29,349 nt of DNA from DATEJJ01 sp039649115 (GCA_039649115.1 JBBWZQ010000023.1:1-29349), one strand, 5' to 3'. Positions 1 to 7,862 are shown, numbered from the stretch's first letter. Program-made: numbers and translations. The notes: a model not told the origin generated them from the letters alone.

Positions 1-1035
1 GTCGGACGTGCTCACCGAGCCGGTCTCCACGAACGACCTGGCGATGTCCCAAGCGGCCGCCACGATCCGGCGCATCTTCAGAACGGTCTGCACGGCGTCT
101 TCCAACGTGGTGACGGCCTGGAACACGCTGAGGACGCCCCCGCTCGCCGTGTCCAGTGCCGCCTCGACGACCTCGTCGATCAGGATGGTGAGCAGCGCCG
201 CGAGGACCTCGGCGTGCGCCCGCACCTGCTCGGCCGTGGAAGCGTAAGCCTCGGCGGTGGCGCGCAGCGGATCCACCGCCGCGGTCAGGTCCGCCGCGAA
301 CCGGCTCAGGCCCATCGCGCACTGGTCGGCGGCGTTTCCGGTCCACACCTGCGGAATGGTGGTCACCCCGTCCATTACACAATTGGCCGCGTCATTCAAC
401 GCATCGGCGATGTGCTGATAGGTATCGGCGCAGCCGGCGAACGCGGCCCAGTCGCCCGAGAACGGCTTGACCGCCTCCTCGAGCACGTCGTAGGGACGGT
501 CGAGCAGGCCGAGGTCGACCGCGATCTGGCTGACCTGCCACACGAGTTCGCGGACCTCGCTGGTGGGGCTCAGCGTGTCGAGCGCGGCAAAGGTGTAAGG
601 GTTTTCGGCGTGGTGGTCCACGGGAGGCGCGTAGCGGTCCCCGGGGCACATGTGGTCGGCGAAGACGCTCGAATCCAGCGACAGGTCGGCGCTGGTCGAA
701 GTGGTGTCGTGCTTGCCGGGATCGTCCACGCGCGGCAGCGTGGCGTCCAGCCGGACCGCCGCCTGCGCGTCGGTGTGCTGGTAGTACGCGGACGCCTCGA
801 CGACCGCTCCGCCGTACGCCGCCGCGTACCCGTCGGCCGCGCTGCCGAGGAAGTCGCCGACGGCGGTCACGACCTTCTCGTGCTGGCCCCAGAGCCAGTT
901 CAGGATGCCGGCCTGCCCCGCCTCGATGCGGGTGTTCCGGTTCAGGTAGTCGCGACCTTCCGTCAGGTCCTGCCAGCGCCGGTCCATCAGATCCGCCAGG
1001 CCCGGCAGGGCGGTGGCGTTCACGCTGAACTTCAT
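1..1035 (-). CDS. Large WXG100-like type VII secretion protein, 3' end beyond the window
   Basis: An open minus-strand frame of 345 codons runs from ATG at 1035 to the window edge with no stop. A strong ribosome site (GGAGGA, six bases before the ATG) fixes the start. The product is acidic and helical. Around residue 231 it has a W-T-G turn (VWTGNAADQC) followed by a long helix, the hallmark of WXG100/ESX substrates. A second related W-containing segment (GDWAAFAGCADTY) lies just before it, so the helical hairpin covers roughly residues 190-290. The N-terminal 180 residues match nothing I recognise. There is no signal peptide, as expected for type VII clients. It lies downstream of the ATPase and membrane genes and probably has its own transcript, because a 130-nt gap with a TTATCCACA site precedes it. 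It may be an effector with a C-terminal domain off the edge, or a structural partner. The family assignment is moderate. Confidence 0.72.
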   Translation of the reverse strand, partial: MKFSVNATALPGLADLMDRRWQDLTEGRDYLNRNTRIEAGQAGILNWLWGQHEKVVTAVGDFLGSAADGYAAAYGGAVVEASAYYQHTDAQAAVRLDATLPRVDDPGKHDTTSTSADLSLDSSVFADHMCPGDRYAPPVDHHAENPYTFAALDTLSPTSEVRELVWQVSQIAVDLGLLDRPYDVLEEAVKPFSGDWAAFAGCADTYQHIADALNDAANCVMDGVTTIPQVWTGNAADQCAMGLSRFAADLTAAVDPLRATAEAYASTAEQVRAHAEVLAALLTILIDEVVEAALDTASGGVLSVFQAVTTLEDAVQTVLKMRRIVAAAWDIARSFVETGSVSTSD

Positions 1036-1107
1036 GACTTCCTCCGCGTCGGGTATGCGTTCATCAGACGCGGTGAGCGAGGCGGGCGGCAACGGTCGAC
1101 CGCCGGC

Positions 1108-1116
1108 TGTGGATAA
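1108..1116 (-). promoter_or_regulatory. TTATCCACA box upstream of the WXG-like gene
   Basis: The minus strand reads AGTTATCCACAG here, 73 nt before the ATG at 1035. The same 12-base word recurs at 7281-7289, 70 nt before another type VII-like gene. It equals the E. coli-type DnaA 9-mer. Recurrence at the same distance from a start suggests a regulator site, but this is inference from two copies. Confidence 0.4.
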
Positions 1117-1165
1117 CTTCCGGCGAAGCGGACACATGTCGCCCGGATCGTGGGACGGTGCCGAC

Positions 1166-1837
1166 TCAGAGCACGTGTGCGGCGGCCAGAGCGGCGTACA
1201 GGGTGTAGAGGAAGGCCACCATGGCGACGGTCGCGGCGGCGCCGAGGAGCGGTGTCCGGTGCACCCGTCCGGTGTGCTCGGGGCGGTACAGCATGCCCAC
1301 CGTCAGCCACGCCAGGACGTAGCCGAACACGGGGAGGACCGTCGCGCAGCCGATCGTCGGCAGCAGGAGGAGCTTGTTCGTCGTGGCACGGAGCGTGATC
1401 AGCGGTACCAGAACAGTCAGCAGTGCGAAGCCGAGATACACAAGCACGTTGCGCAGAGCCACCGGCCAGTTGCTGATCCGGCCCAGCCGGATACGGCTAC
1501 CCTCTACTGTGGACAATATCGCGTCCGTCGCGGTCAGCATCGCCCCGGAGTCGCGCAGCGTCGCCCGCACCGCGGTGGGCCGGGTTGGCGCGCCGATCGT
1601 CAGGCCGGCGGTGGTGAGGTCGGGAGCGGTCGGAGTGGGGTCTGGTAGCGGTACACCGGCATCCTTCGCGGCGGCGACCAGGCGGGAGCGTTGCAGTGCC
1701 GCTCGTTGCCGTACCCCCGCCAAATCCGTCCGCGCGGCCTTGACGGCCGCCACCTGCTCGGCCACCACGAACGCCGCCTCCCGCCGCACCGCGTCGAGGC
1801 GCTGCGCCGCCGCGAGGTAGTCCTCCCAGGCCGTCAT
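1166..1837 (-). CDS. Coiled-coil membrane protein coupled to the FtsK/EccC-like ATPase
   Basis: 223 residues. The start is ATG at 1837, overlapping the stop of the ATPase gene as ATGA, which argues for translational coupling; an open frame extends further upstream but its residues are Arg/Pro-rich read-through of the ATPase gene. Residues 1-75 form an amphipathic, probably coiled-coil region rich in Ala, Arg and Glu. About residues 130-223 hold three or four hydrophobic spans (NVLVYLGFALLTVLV, LLLLPTIGCATVLPVFGYVLAWLTV, LLGAAATVAMVAFLYTLYAALAAA). I do not recognise the family. The ATPase itself has no membrane span, so this protein could be its membrane anchor or pore partner. That is inferred only from coupling and topology. 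Confidence 0.75.
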   Translation of the reverse strand: MTAWEDYLAAAQRLDAVRREAAFVVAEQVAAVKAARTDLAGVRQRAALQRSRLVAAAKDAGVPLPDPTPTAPDLTTAGLTIGAPTRPTAVRATLRDSGAMLTATDAILSTVEGSRIRLGRISNWPVALRNVLVYLGFALLTVLVPLITLRATTNKLLLLPTIGCATVLPVFGYVLAWLTVGMLYRPEHTGRVHRTPLLGAAATVAMVAFLYTLYAALAAAHVL

Positions 1838-4368
1838 CTCGTCTGTCCAGAATGGACGAACGGTTGGATCAATGCGGTGCGGCCGGTATGTGGGTCGTGC
1901 AGGAGCGCGCGGTTCGGCCGTGGCTGCCAGTCTGGCGGGGCGTCGTCGATGAGTTGCGCGGCGTCGGCGGCCGGCAGGTTGAGAATCACGAGACCGATCC
2001 TCGTGCCGCCGCTCTCCTCCCGGAACCGGCGCAGGCCGCGCCACCATCCGATCACGTGGACGCCGCGCGCCGGCCCGTCAACGAAGAGTGCGCCGAGGCC
2101 ACCGCCCGGGGCGCCGTCCAGGCCGAATCCGATGACATAGGTACGGTTCAGCGCCGGGTCGGCGACGACCTCCTTGAGTCCCACGGCGTCGACCATCCGG
2201 CTGCGGTGCCCGAACGCGCGCAGCGACTGGTCGAGCAGCCGGGCGACGCTGCCCCTGGCCGCCGCGAACGAGGCGAGCACGAAATCGACCGAGCCCGGCG
2301 CATGTTGTCCGGCGAGTGAGCGCGCGGCGGCGTCGAGGATGTCGGCGGCCAGTTCGCTCGGCCCCAGCACGGCGAGGTGCCGTCCGGGATCCGGGCCGAG
2401 AGGGAACCCAGCAAGGGATAGCGGTACGTCAATGACGCGTCCCAGATACACCGTCGGCGGTACGGTAGCCGGAAGCGACTCCGGCAGCCGCTGCGTCCCG
2501 CGCCCGTCGAAGACGTGCGGTGGCGGGCTGTCCGCCGGTCGCTCCTCCCACAGTCGATGCCGCACCGCCGCCAGCACGCCGGGTTCCGCGAGCGGGTCCG
2601 GAAACTCCACCACCCGCTCGTGTGCCCGGGAAACACCAATCGGACCACCCAACCCGCCAGCCGTGTTGATGACGGCCAGGCCGGCGGCGAGGTCATTCGC
2701 CACCTGGTTGAGCGGATCCAGCACCTCGGCGCCGCCGGCGAGCGCGATCCGCACCGGGAACTGTCCAAGAGTGGCATCGCGCCTGGCCTGCAGCGATTCC
2801 AGGTCGCGCAGGGTGGCGGTGGCCAGGATCAGATGGATGCCGCACGAGCGTCCCTTGCGCGCCAAGGAATCCAGCGTCGCGAGCGCTTCCTTAGCGGTGC
2901 GGTCGGCGCCCCGGACGAGTGTGTCGAACTCGTCAATGACGCATATGACACGGGGGCTCTTGTTGTATTGACTGTCTGCATTTTGGGCTTGCTTGCGCAG
3001 TTCGGAGAAGTGGGTGACGCCGGCCCGCTCGTAGGCCGCGGCCCGTTCGGTCGTTTCCGCGTGGAGCTCGCGCAGCACAGCCACGCCGTACTCGCGGTCA
3101 GGCCGACTGGCCGCGACCCGCACGTGTGGGATCCAGGATCGGTCGCTGGGAGTGGGCGCAAACAGGCCGATCACATCCTCGTCGTCCTTCTCCTCCCTGA
3201 AATCCAGAAGGTACAGCGTCAGCTCCTCGGGACTGTAGCGAGTAGACAGTCCATAGAGGACGTTGGTCAGGAAGGCGCTCCGGCTGCCGTCGTCGCTGCC
3301 GCCCACCAGCCAGTGTGGTGTGAGGTCGGACAGCTGTAGCGTCAGTGGCGTCTCGCGGGCACGGCCCACCGTCACAGCCAGACCCTCCGCGGAGCCTTCC
3401 CGCCACAGCTGGCGCGGCAGCAACTCCGTCAGCGTCGAGCTGTTCGCCGCCGCTTGAGCCGCCACCTGGGCGCAGACCTGCCGGATGGATTCGACAGGCG
3501 GGCAGGGGTCGAGGTAGACCGGCGAGTTGAGCGCTATCGTCGCGCCGAACGTACCCCCGGGTGGATTGCTGACGATCACGTAGGGATTGCGCAGCGTCAC
3601 CTGCGTCGTGTGAGCCAGCGGCGGCTGAGTGGTCTCCGCGGTCAACGGAGGCGGCGGCCAGCCCGCGATGACCAGATGGAGGCGCTTGGCGGGACCGGCA
3701 CCTGCCAGCGCGGCGATCCGCGCGAGATCCGTACCGTCCGTCAACTCCGGGAGCGACGCGATCACCAGCAGGAGCGTGTGCCGGCCCGGCTCGCGTACCC
3801 ACTCCTCGGCCTCGACCAGCACGCTGCGCAACCCGGCGCTGTCCGACGCCGGCGGTGTCATGAGGCCCGCGGTGGTCAGCGCGTGGAAGGCCCGGAAGAG
3901 GCTGCCGGTGGCGTCCACGGGCCTGATGCGCAGCGCTCCGGCGGGAGTCGCCGCGACGAGCCGGAGCACCAGGCTGCCGAGCAGCCCGGCCGCGCGCTCA
4001 TCCCGGGCGTCCGCGTCAATCGCCAGGTGCCCCGCGCCGAGCAGCGGTGCCACCACAGGAAAGCGGGCGTCGTCCAGCGGCTGAGCCAAACCTAGGCGTA
4101 CGTATCGGGGCAGCTCAGTGCCCGCTCCCGGTGCCGGAAGAGGGCTCGTGGAAGGGAACGCGTCAAGGGGTGCGCCGAGCCAGTCCGGTACCAGCTCGGT
4201 GGCGGCCGCGCGTAGTCGCGCGGCAAGTTCGTGCTGCTCGGCGTACTGGTGAACGGGCGTGCCTTCGGGCGCGTACCCGTCCAGAGCCTGCTGGGCGACC
4301 TCGACCGATGCGGCGACCCGGCGGTGCAGCGCGGCGGCCCGTTCGATGCTCGCCCGCCGCCTAGCCAC
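1834..4368 (-). CDS. FtsK/SpoIIIE (EccC-like) ATPase with degenerate Walker A
   Basis: 844 residues from GTG at 4368, preceded by GGGAGGTG seven bases upstream. The N-terminal ~70 residues are charged and helical, and no membrane span is seen, unlike full EccC. An FtsK/SpoIIIE-type domain spans about residues 310-600. The Walker A position reads GGSDDGSRS (near residue 356), lacking the invariant GK[ST], while Walker B is intact (VICVIDEFD, near 478), as is the following DSLARKGRSCGIHLILAT-type sensor region. A second P-loop domain (about 660-844) has GPSELAADI in the loop position, again without lysine. EccC proteins carry several such domains, of which some are degenerate. Here both recognisable loops are degenerate, so ATP hydrolysis is doubtful. 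It lies between mycosin and a membrane protein, supporting a type VII secretion role. The name FtsK would mislead about cell division. Confidence 0.85.
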   Translation of the reverse strand: MARRRASIERAAALHRRVAASVEVAQQALDGYAPEGTPVHQYAEQHELAARLRAAATELVPDWLGAPLDAFPSTSPLPAPGAGTELPRYVRLGLAQPLDDARFPVVAPLLGAGHLAIDADARDERAAGLLGSLVLRLVAATPAGALRIRPVDATGSLFRAFHALTTAGLMTPPASDSAGLRSVLVEAEEWVREPGRHTLLLVIASLPELTDGTDLARIAALAGAGPAKRLHLVIAGWPPPPLTAETTQPPLAHTTQVTLRNPYVIVSNPPGGTFGATIALNSPVYLDPCPPVESIRQVCAQVAAQAAANSSTLTELLPRQLWREGSAEGLAVTVGRARETPLTLQLSDLTPHWLVGGSDDGSRSAFLTNVLYGLSTRYSPEELTLYLLDFREEKDDEDVIGLFAPTPSDRSWIPHVRVAASRPDREYGVAVLRELHAETTERAAAYERAGVTHFSELRKQAQNADSQYNKSPRVICVIDEFDTLVRGADRTAKEALATLDSLARKGRSCGIHLILATATLRDLESLQARRDATLGQFPVRIALAGGAEVLDPLNQVANDLAAGLAVINTAGGLGGPIGVSRAHERVVEFPDPLAEPGVLAAVRHRLWEERPADSPPPHVFDGRGTQRLPESLPATVPPTVYLGRVIDVPLSLAGFPLGPDPGRHLAVLGPSELAADILDAAARSLAGQHAPGSVDFVLASFAAARGSVARLLDQSLRAFGHRSRMVDAVGLKEVVADPALNRTYVIGFGLDGAPGGGLGALFVDGPARGVHVIGWWRGLRRFREESGGTRIGLVILNLPAADAAQLIDDAPPDWQPRPNRALLHDPHTGRTALIQPFVHSGQTR

Positions 4369-4439
4369 AGCCGGTCACCTCCCTCGTGGATGAAGGTATC
4401 CCAGTGCCGCCGCATGAGGGTGCATCACGTATCGGCGGG

Positions 4440-5531
4440 TTACTGCTGTCGTCCGCGGATGGTAATGACAGCGCCGACCGCGGCGGCGGCCAGCAGGACG
4501 GCGAGCAGGACGCCGATGAGTGGGAGATTGCTGGTCTTCTTGGGTGAGTCGGCGGCGGGGGGAGCAGGAGACGTCTGGGCGGGCGAACTGGCCTGCAGTG
4601 GAGGTACGTCGGCGGTCAGGGCACCGACGAGATTGAGGATGCCGTACCCGTACTCGTCGTCGCGGCCGGGCGGGCCGGCGTCGGTCGCGGTGGCTTCGAG
4701 GCGGTGGACGACTTCGGCGGCGGGGAGGTTCGGGTACTTGGCGCGTACGAGTGCGGCGGCGCCGGCGATGATCGCTGTTGCGGCACTGGTCCCACTCCCG
4801 GTTATGTATTGCCCGTTACGGCCGGGCGTGACGATGTCAACGGCGGGTGCCGACAGAACGACTTCGGGTCCGGTAACGGAAAGGTCGGCATGCTTGCCAG
4901 TCTTGTCGATGCCCGCCGCTGCAATCACTCCTGGATACGCGGCCGGCCAGGCGACAGATCTGAGTCCTTCATTTCGATTGCCAACGGCTGCCACGATGAG
5001 TACATCGGCAGCAAGAGCATTTTGCAACGTCGGCCGCCATTGTTCGTTCGGCTCCCCGCCCGAGGCAATACAGATGATACGTGCATCGCGCTGGACGGCC
5101 CAATCAATCGATTTTCGGACATCGTCTGGAAAGACATTTCCAGCCCTCGTTGCGCGAATGGGTAGTACTTTCGCCCCTGGAGCGATGCCTAGCGCACCGT
5201 CTGTGGCTCCCTTGCCGTGAGCTGCGATTAGACTGGCCATCGCTGTGCCATGACCGTCCTCATCTTGGCGCCCATCACCTATAAAGTCCTTGAATTCGTC
5301 AGTGCCCTTTAAAACATTTCCTGATAGCTCAGGCTGTTGCGCGTTTACTCCTGAATCTATAAGCGCTACGACAGTTCCTTCGCCTCGGCTAACTCGCTGG
5401 CCGTCGGCGACGTGAAGAAACGTTAAGTACCACTCTGCACCCCTAATCTTATCGGTGACTGCATGGTGCGTCGTGCCCGCAAGTATCGCAGCAGCCACGA
5501 CAGCAGTCTGACTGCGAGCAAAGCCTCTCAC
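4440..5531 (-). CDS. mycP: Mycosin-type subtilisin protease (S8), membrane anchored
   Basis: 363 residues. The start is GTG at 5531, overlapping the upstream gene's stop (GTGA). A short signal peptide (about residues 1-25) precedes an S8 catalytic domain. The catalytic Asp is in VVALIDSGV (near 59), His in DGHGTAMAS (near 94), the oxyanion Asn in AAVGN (near 185) and Ser in GSGTSAATA (near 248). A Pro/Ala/Ser linker leads to one C-terminal span (LPLIGVLLAVLLAAAAVGAV) and a short basic tail. This layout is that of mycosins, the proteases required by type VII (ESX) systems, acting on the outer face of the membrane. All triad residues are present. It sits directly after the PPE-like gene. The N-terminal half of the gene is unusually A+T-rich for this window and uses A/T-ending codons, whereas the C-terminal half is normal. 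Confidence 0.9.
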   Translation of the reverse strand: MRGFARSQTAVVAAAILAGTTHHAVTDKIRGAEWYLTFLHVADGQRVSRGEGTVVALIDSGVNAQQPELSGNVLKGTDEFKDFIGDGRQDEDGHGTAMASLIAAHGKGATDGALGIAPGAKVLPIRATRAGNVFPDDVRKSIDWAVQRDARIICIASGGEPNEQWRPTLQNALAADVLIVAAVGNRNEGLRSVAWPAAYPGVIAAAGIDKTGKHADLSVTGPEVVLSAPAVDIVTPGRNGQYITGSGTSAATAIIAGAAALVRAKYPNLPAAEVVHRLEATATDAGPPGRDDEYGYGILNLVGALTADVPPLQASSPAQTSPAPPAADSPKKTSNLPLIGVLLAVLLAAAAVGAVITIRGRQQ

Positions 5532-6673
5532 CGATCTATTCCGATAACGCCCGGTCCCGGCTCGTGCCTCTGTGGCTCGGGCGGAGACTCAAGTACCGGA
5601 GGTACGCCATCCGGAACTGGCCAATCCATATAGGGCTCGCCTTGGCGCTCTCGACGTTGCGTGCGGGGGGAACCTGCACCACCAAACAGCCCTCCCAAAC
5701 TACCCTCACGCGGGTTTGCCCCAGTTCCCGATTCGGTCGACATGCCCGCCACACTGCTGCCATTCTTGGCCGTTCTGTTTGCCGCCTCGCTAGTCGAATA
5801 GCCAACGGCGCGCCGAGAACCTGGCCGAGTGGCCGGCGTGGTCGCCTTGGACCGTGGTGCGAGGTCCCCCCTCGGAAGACTGCCGACTATTCCGCCGGGC
5901 GCGAGGACTCGTCCAGCAGGCGTATCGGAAAAGGTGGGAGGTACTGGCGGATGGACTTGAAAAGCTGCTGGTAGCGGTAGGCGGCTTTCATTGCTAAGGA
6001 TGGGAGCCTCGCCCACCGGCGTTTTGACGCGCGGTCGCAGTACTTGCCCCGAGCCGCTACTTAAGGGTCGCACGGCGCTGTAGTGAGCCGATCCGGAAGA
6101 GGAAGAGGGGGTGGGATCGACCTGAAATGGCGTCCAGCTTTCAAATTGTGGCGTTGGTGGTTCGTATTCTGGGGGGACTACGAAGCGCTGGCCGTGCTGG
6201 TACACCGCCACATCCGTGCTCGACATGATCTCCGCCGCCCGCGCATTCAGCTCCCCCTGCAACTTCGGGTCCGCCGTACCCGAGGCAGCCGCCGCCTCCC
6301 ACTGCTCGTGAAGCGGCGCCACCTTCCCCTTGGCCTCGGCAAGCGTGTCGACCAGGTCCGAGAGCACCACCGCGTTGCTCGACGACGCGTAGCTCGCGGG
6401 GTTGACCGAGCCGATCAGCTTGTCCAGGTACTCCAGGAAGACCGCCGACGCCTCGTTGTGCTCCGGTGGCCAGCGCTCCACGAGGCTGTCCCGCAGGGTC
6501 TGCAGGTTCTTGGCGTGCGACGCGAGCAGATCGTACGTGCGGTTCCACGCCGTTGCCTGCTCGACCGAGAGCACGCCGTCCTCGTACGCGAGCATCGACC
6601 AGATCGCGGGTACGTCGAAGCTGGACCAGGTACCGCAGCCCCCCGGCCCGATATCCGGATATCCGTCGCTCAT
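5528..6673 (-). CDS. PPE-like type VII secretion protein with proline-rich disordered tail
   Basis: 381 residues from ATG at 6673, chosen because GGAGG lies six bases upstream and the upstream open frame is Arg-rich non-coding-like sequence. Residues 1-175 are helical, with W residues and a WPPEHNEASAVFLEYL segment resembling the W-containing hairpins of ESX/PPE-like proteins. The remainder is low complexity (Pro, Ser, Gly, Thr), ends in a Pro/Glu-rich tail, and is probably disordered. There is no signal peptide or membrane span. The stop overlaps the mycosin start (GTGA), so the two are likely co-translated; mycosins cleave or gate ESX substrates, making this a candidate client. The distal third is A+T-rich compared with its surroundings. 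I cannot assign a precise family. Confidence 0.75.
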   Translation of the reverse strand: MSDGYPDIGPGGCGTWSSFDVPAIWSMLAYEDGVLSVEQATAWNRTYDLLASHAKNLQTLRDSLVERWPPEHNEASAVFLEYLDKLIGSVNPASYASSSNAVVLSDLVDTLAEAKGKVAPLHEQWEAAAASGTADPKLQGELNARAAEIMSSTDVAVYQHGQRFVVPPEYEPPTPQFESWTPFQVDPTPSSSSGSAHYSAVRPLSSGSGQVLRPRVKTPVGEAPILSNESRLPLPAAFQVHPPVPPTFSDTPAGRVLAPGGIVGSLPRGDLAPRSKATTPATRPGSRRAVGYSTSEAANRTAKNGSSVAGMSTESGTGANPREGSLGGLFGGAGSPRTQRRERQGEPYMDWPVPDGVPPVLESPPEPQRHEPGPGVIGIDR

Positions 6674-6756
6674 GTCCGGCCTCCGCTTCGCTCCGGCGCG
6701 GGTGTGAGGCACCAGACGTGCTCTGCTGGCCGATTCGCTCGCTGATGCTCGCTCAT
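6670..6756 (-). CDS. Possible 28-residue ORF linked by ATGA overlaps on both sides
   Basis: The 79-nt gap between the EspC-like and PPE-like genes is exactly filled by an ATG-to-TGA frame of 28 codons (begins MSEHQRANRP). Its ATG overlaps the upstream stop and its stop overlaps the downstream ATG, both as ATGA. Against it, its third-position G+C is only about 63 percent by my count, far below that of its neighbours, and there is no clear ribosome site. It may be a coupling leader rather than a functional peptide. Confidence 0.3.
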   Translation of the reverse strand: MSEHQRANRPAEHVWCLTPAPERSGGRT

Positions 6757-7211
6757 GCCGGCTCCCCGTACCGTCGGTCGAGCGCGGGTGCCGGGGGCGC
6801 CTGCGCTGCGAGTGCCGCCTGGACCTGCATGCTGATCGCTTCGGATGCCGACTGCGTATTCGCGGCCGCCATCGCGTCGGTGTGCCGGTAGTCCTTGGCA
6901 ACCTGCTCCGCCGCCGCGGCCAGTACCTGCCCGGCGGTGACATATCCGCCGAGCAGCCCGCTGATCCTCGTCAGGCACGCGTGATAAACCTGTTGGGTCG
7001 CTGCCATGTTTTCGCTGTAGGACACGAGCCCGAAGCACACGCCCATCTCATACGCCTTGAGCAGGCGATCGATCTGCGGTTGGAGGTTGCCTTCGACCTC
7101 CTTGCGCAGCGCGGATACGAAATCGTCCATGCCATTGAGATCGACTTGCAGTCCCGGATAGGCGGCGGTCACGGTCCTGCTGTCGCGGTCATCGGTGCGG
7201 TGATTAGCCAC
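6753..7211 (-). CDS. EspC-like small type VII secretion-associated protein
   Basis: 152 residues. The start is GTG at 7211, with GGGGAGGG just upstream; a longer frame with ATG at 7262 exists but would leave that ribosome site inside the gene. The product is all-helical with no membrane span or signal peptide. The segment GQVLAAAAEQVAKDYRHTDA resembles the (A)A-x-x-Y-x-x-(T/A)-D ending typical of ESX-1 secretion-associated EspC-family proteins and other WXG100-like partners. A short Ala/Pro tail follows. It is the first gene of the type VII-like block, with a TTATCCACA site 70 nt upstream, and is followed by the PPE-like gene. It may pair with that protein as a secreted heterodimer, as EspC/EspA or PE/PPE do; this is inference. 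Confidence 0.7.
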   Translation of the reverse strand: MANHRTDDRDSRTVTAAYPGLQVDLNGMDDFVSALRKEVEGNLQPQIDRLLKAYEMGVCFGLVSYSENMAATQQVYHACLTRISGLLGGYVTAGQVLAAAAEQVAKDYRHTDAMAAANTQSASEAISMQVQAALAAQAPPAPALDRRYGEPA

Positions 7212-7280
7212 AGACCCTCCCCAGTCCGGGTTCCGAGGGTAGCGACTACTCGCTCTCCGCAACAGACCCGCGTCAAGGCC

Positions 7281-7289
7281 TGTGGATAA
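7281..7289 (-). promoter_or_regulatory. TTATCCACA box upstream of the EspC-like gene
   Basis: The minus strand reads AGTTATCCACAG directly after the TAG stop of the gene ending at 7290 and 70 nt before the GTG at 7211. It is identical over 12 bases to the site at 1108-1116, in the same orientation and at nearly the same distance from a start. It marks the junction of the type IV-like and type VII-like transcription units. Confidence 0.4.
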
Positions 7290-7856
7290 CTATTCCAGCC
7301 ACAGGAGATAGACCGGCACTTCGAGTGTCTTCGGCGTCTGGCCGGTCCAGCCCCAGCGGTACCAGTCGAGTTCGGTGCTGACCCGGATGCAGATGTCGCC
7401 CTCGGCGTTCTGGTACACCTCGGTCGTGGCGCGCAGGTCGCGGCGCTCGCCGGCCGGGTCGGCGCGCACCAGCCGGCGGCCGGTGACGCTGAGCGCCTCG
7501 CGGGCCGACACGGGGTCGCGGCGGGGTGGCGCGTCCAGGGAGACGAGGCGCGCGAACAGGTCGCGGGGCTCGGTGACGGCCGTACCGGAAGGCACCTCGA
7601 CCCAGACGCGCTCGACCGGTACCAGCGGGGCGAAGACCTCGGTCTGCTCGGACTCGGCGCGGTACCACTCCTGCTCGGTCAGGATCGGCACGTAGGTGCG
7701 GCTGCCCTGGACCACGGACGCGTCGGCGCGCAGGTCGGTGCGCCAGCCGGAGCCGGGCAGCCCGATCATGACCCGCTTGCCGCGCAGGTCGGTGCGCCCG
7801 ATGGCCGGCGTGGGAACGATCGGCGCAGGCGTGTCGGGCAGCCAAGCTTCGGTCAC
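7290..7856 (-). CDS. Unknown soluble protein with internal duplication
   Basis: 188 residues from GTG at 7856, with AGGGG about 11 bases upstream. There is no signal peptide or membrane span. Two segments share a pattern: residues ~38-67 (RTDLRADASVV...TEQEWYRAE) and ~136-168 (RRDLRATTEVY...STELDWYRWG), so the protein probably contains two copies of one ~60-residue fold, each beginning R-x-D-L-R-A and ending E-x-x-W-Y-R. I do not recognise the family. It is the last gene of the type IV-like operon, separated by 72 nt of repeat-containing A+T-richer DNA from the peptidoglycan hydrolase gene. It could be a cytosolic accessory or an effector/immunity protein; there is no direct evidence for either. 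Confidence 0.75.
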   Translation of the reverse strand: MTEAWLPDTPAPIVPTPAIGRTDLRGKRVMIGLPGSGWRTDLRADASVVQGSRTYVPILTEQEWYRAESEQTEVFAPLVPVERVWVEVPSGTAVTEPRDLFARLVSLDAPPRRDPVSAREALSVTGRRLVRADPAGERRDLRATTEVYQNAEGDICIRVSTELDWYRWGWTGQTPKTLEVPVYLLWLE

Positions 7857-7862
7857 CGCAAA

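Noticed and set aside
1834..4368. FtsK DNA translocase for cell division
   Set aside because: It lacks the N-terminal membrane domain, has no intact Walker A and no C-terminal gamma domain, and sits among type VII secretion genes.
1108..7289. A replication origin based on DnaA-like boxes (1108, 7281, and TTGTCCACA at 1509-1517)
   Set aside because: Three boxes scattered over 6 kb, one inside a gene, do not form an origin cluster. No A+T-rich unwinding region or dnaA/dnaN is nearby.
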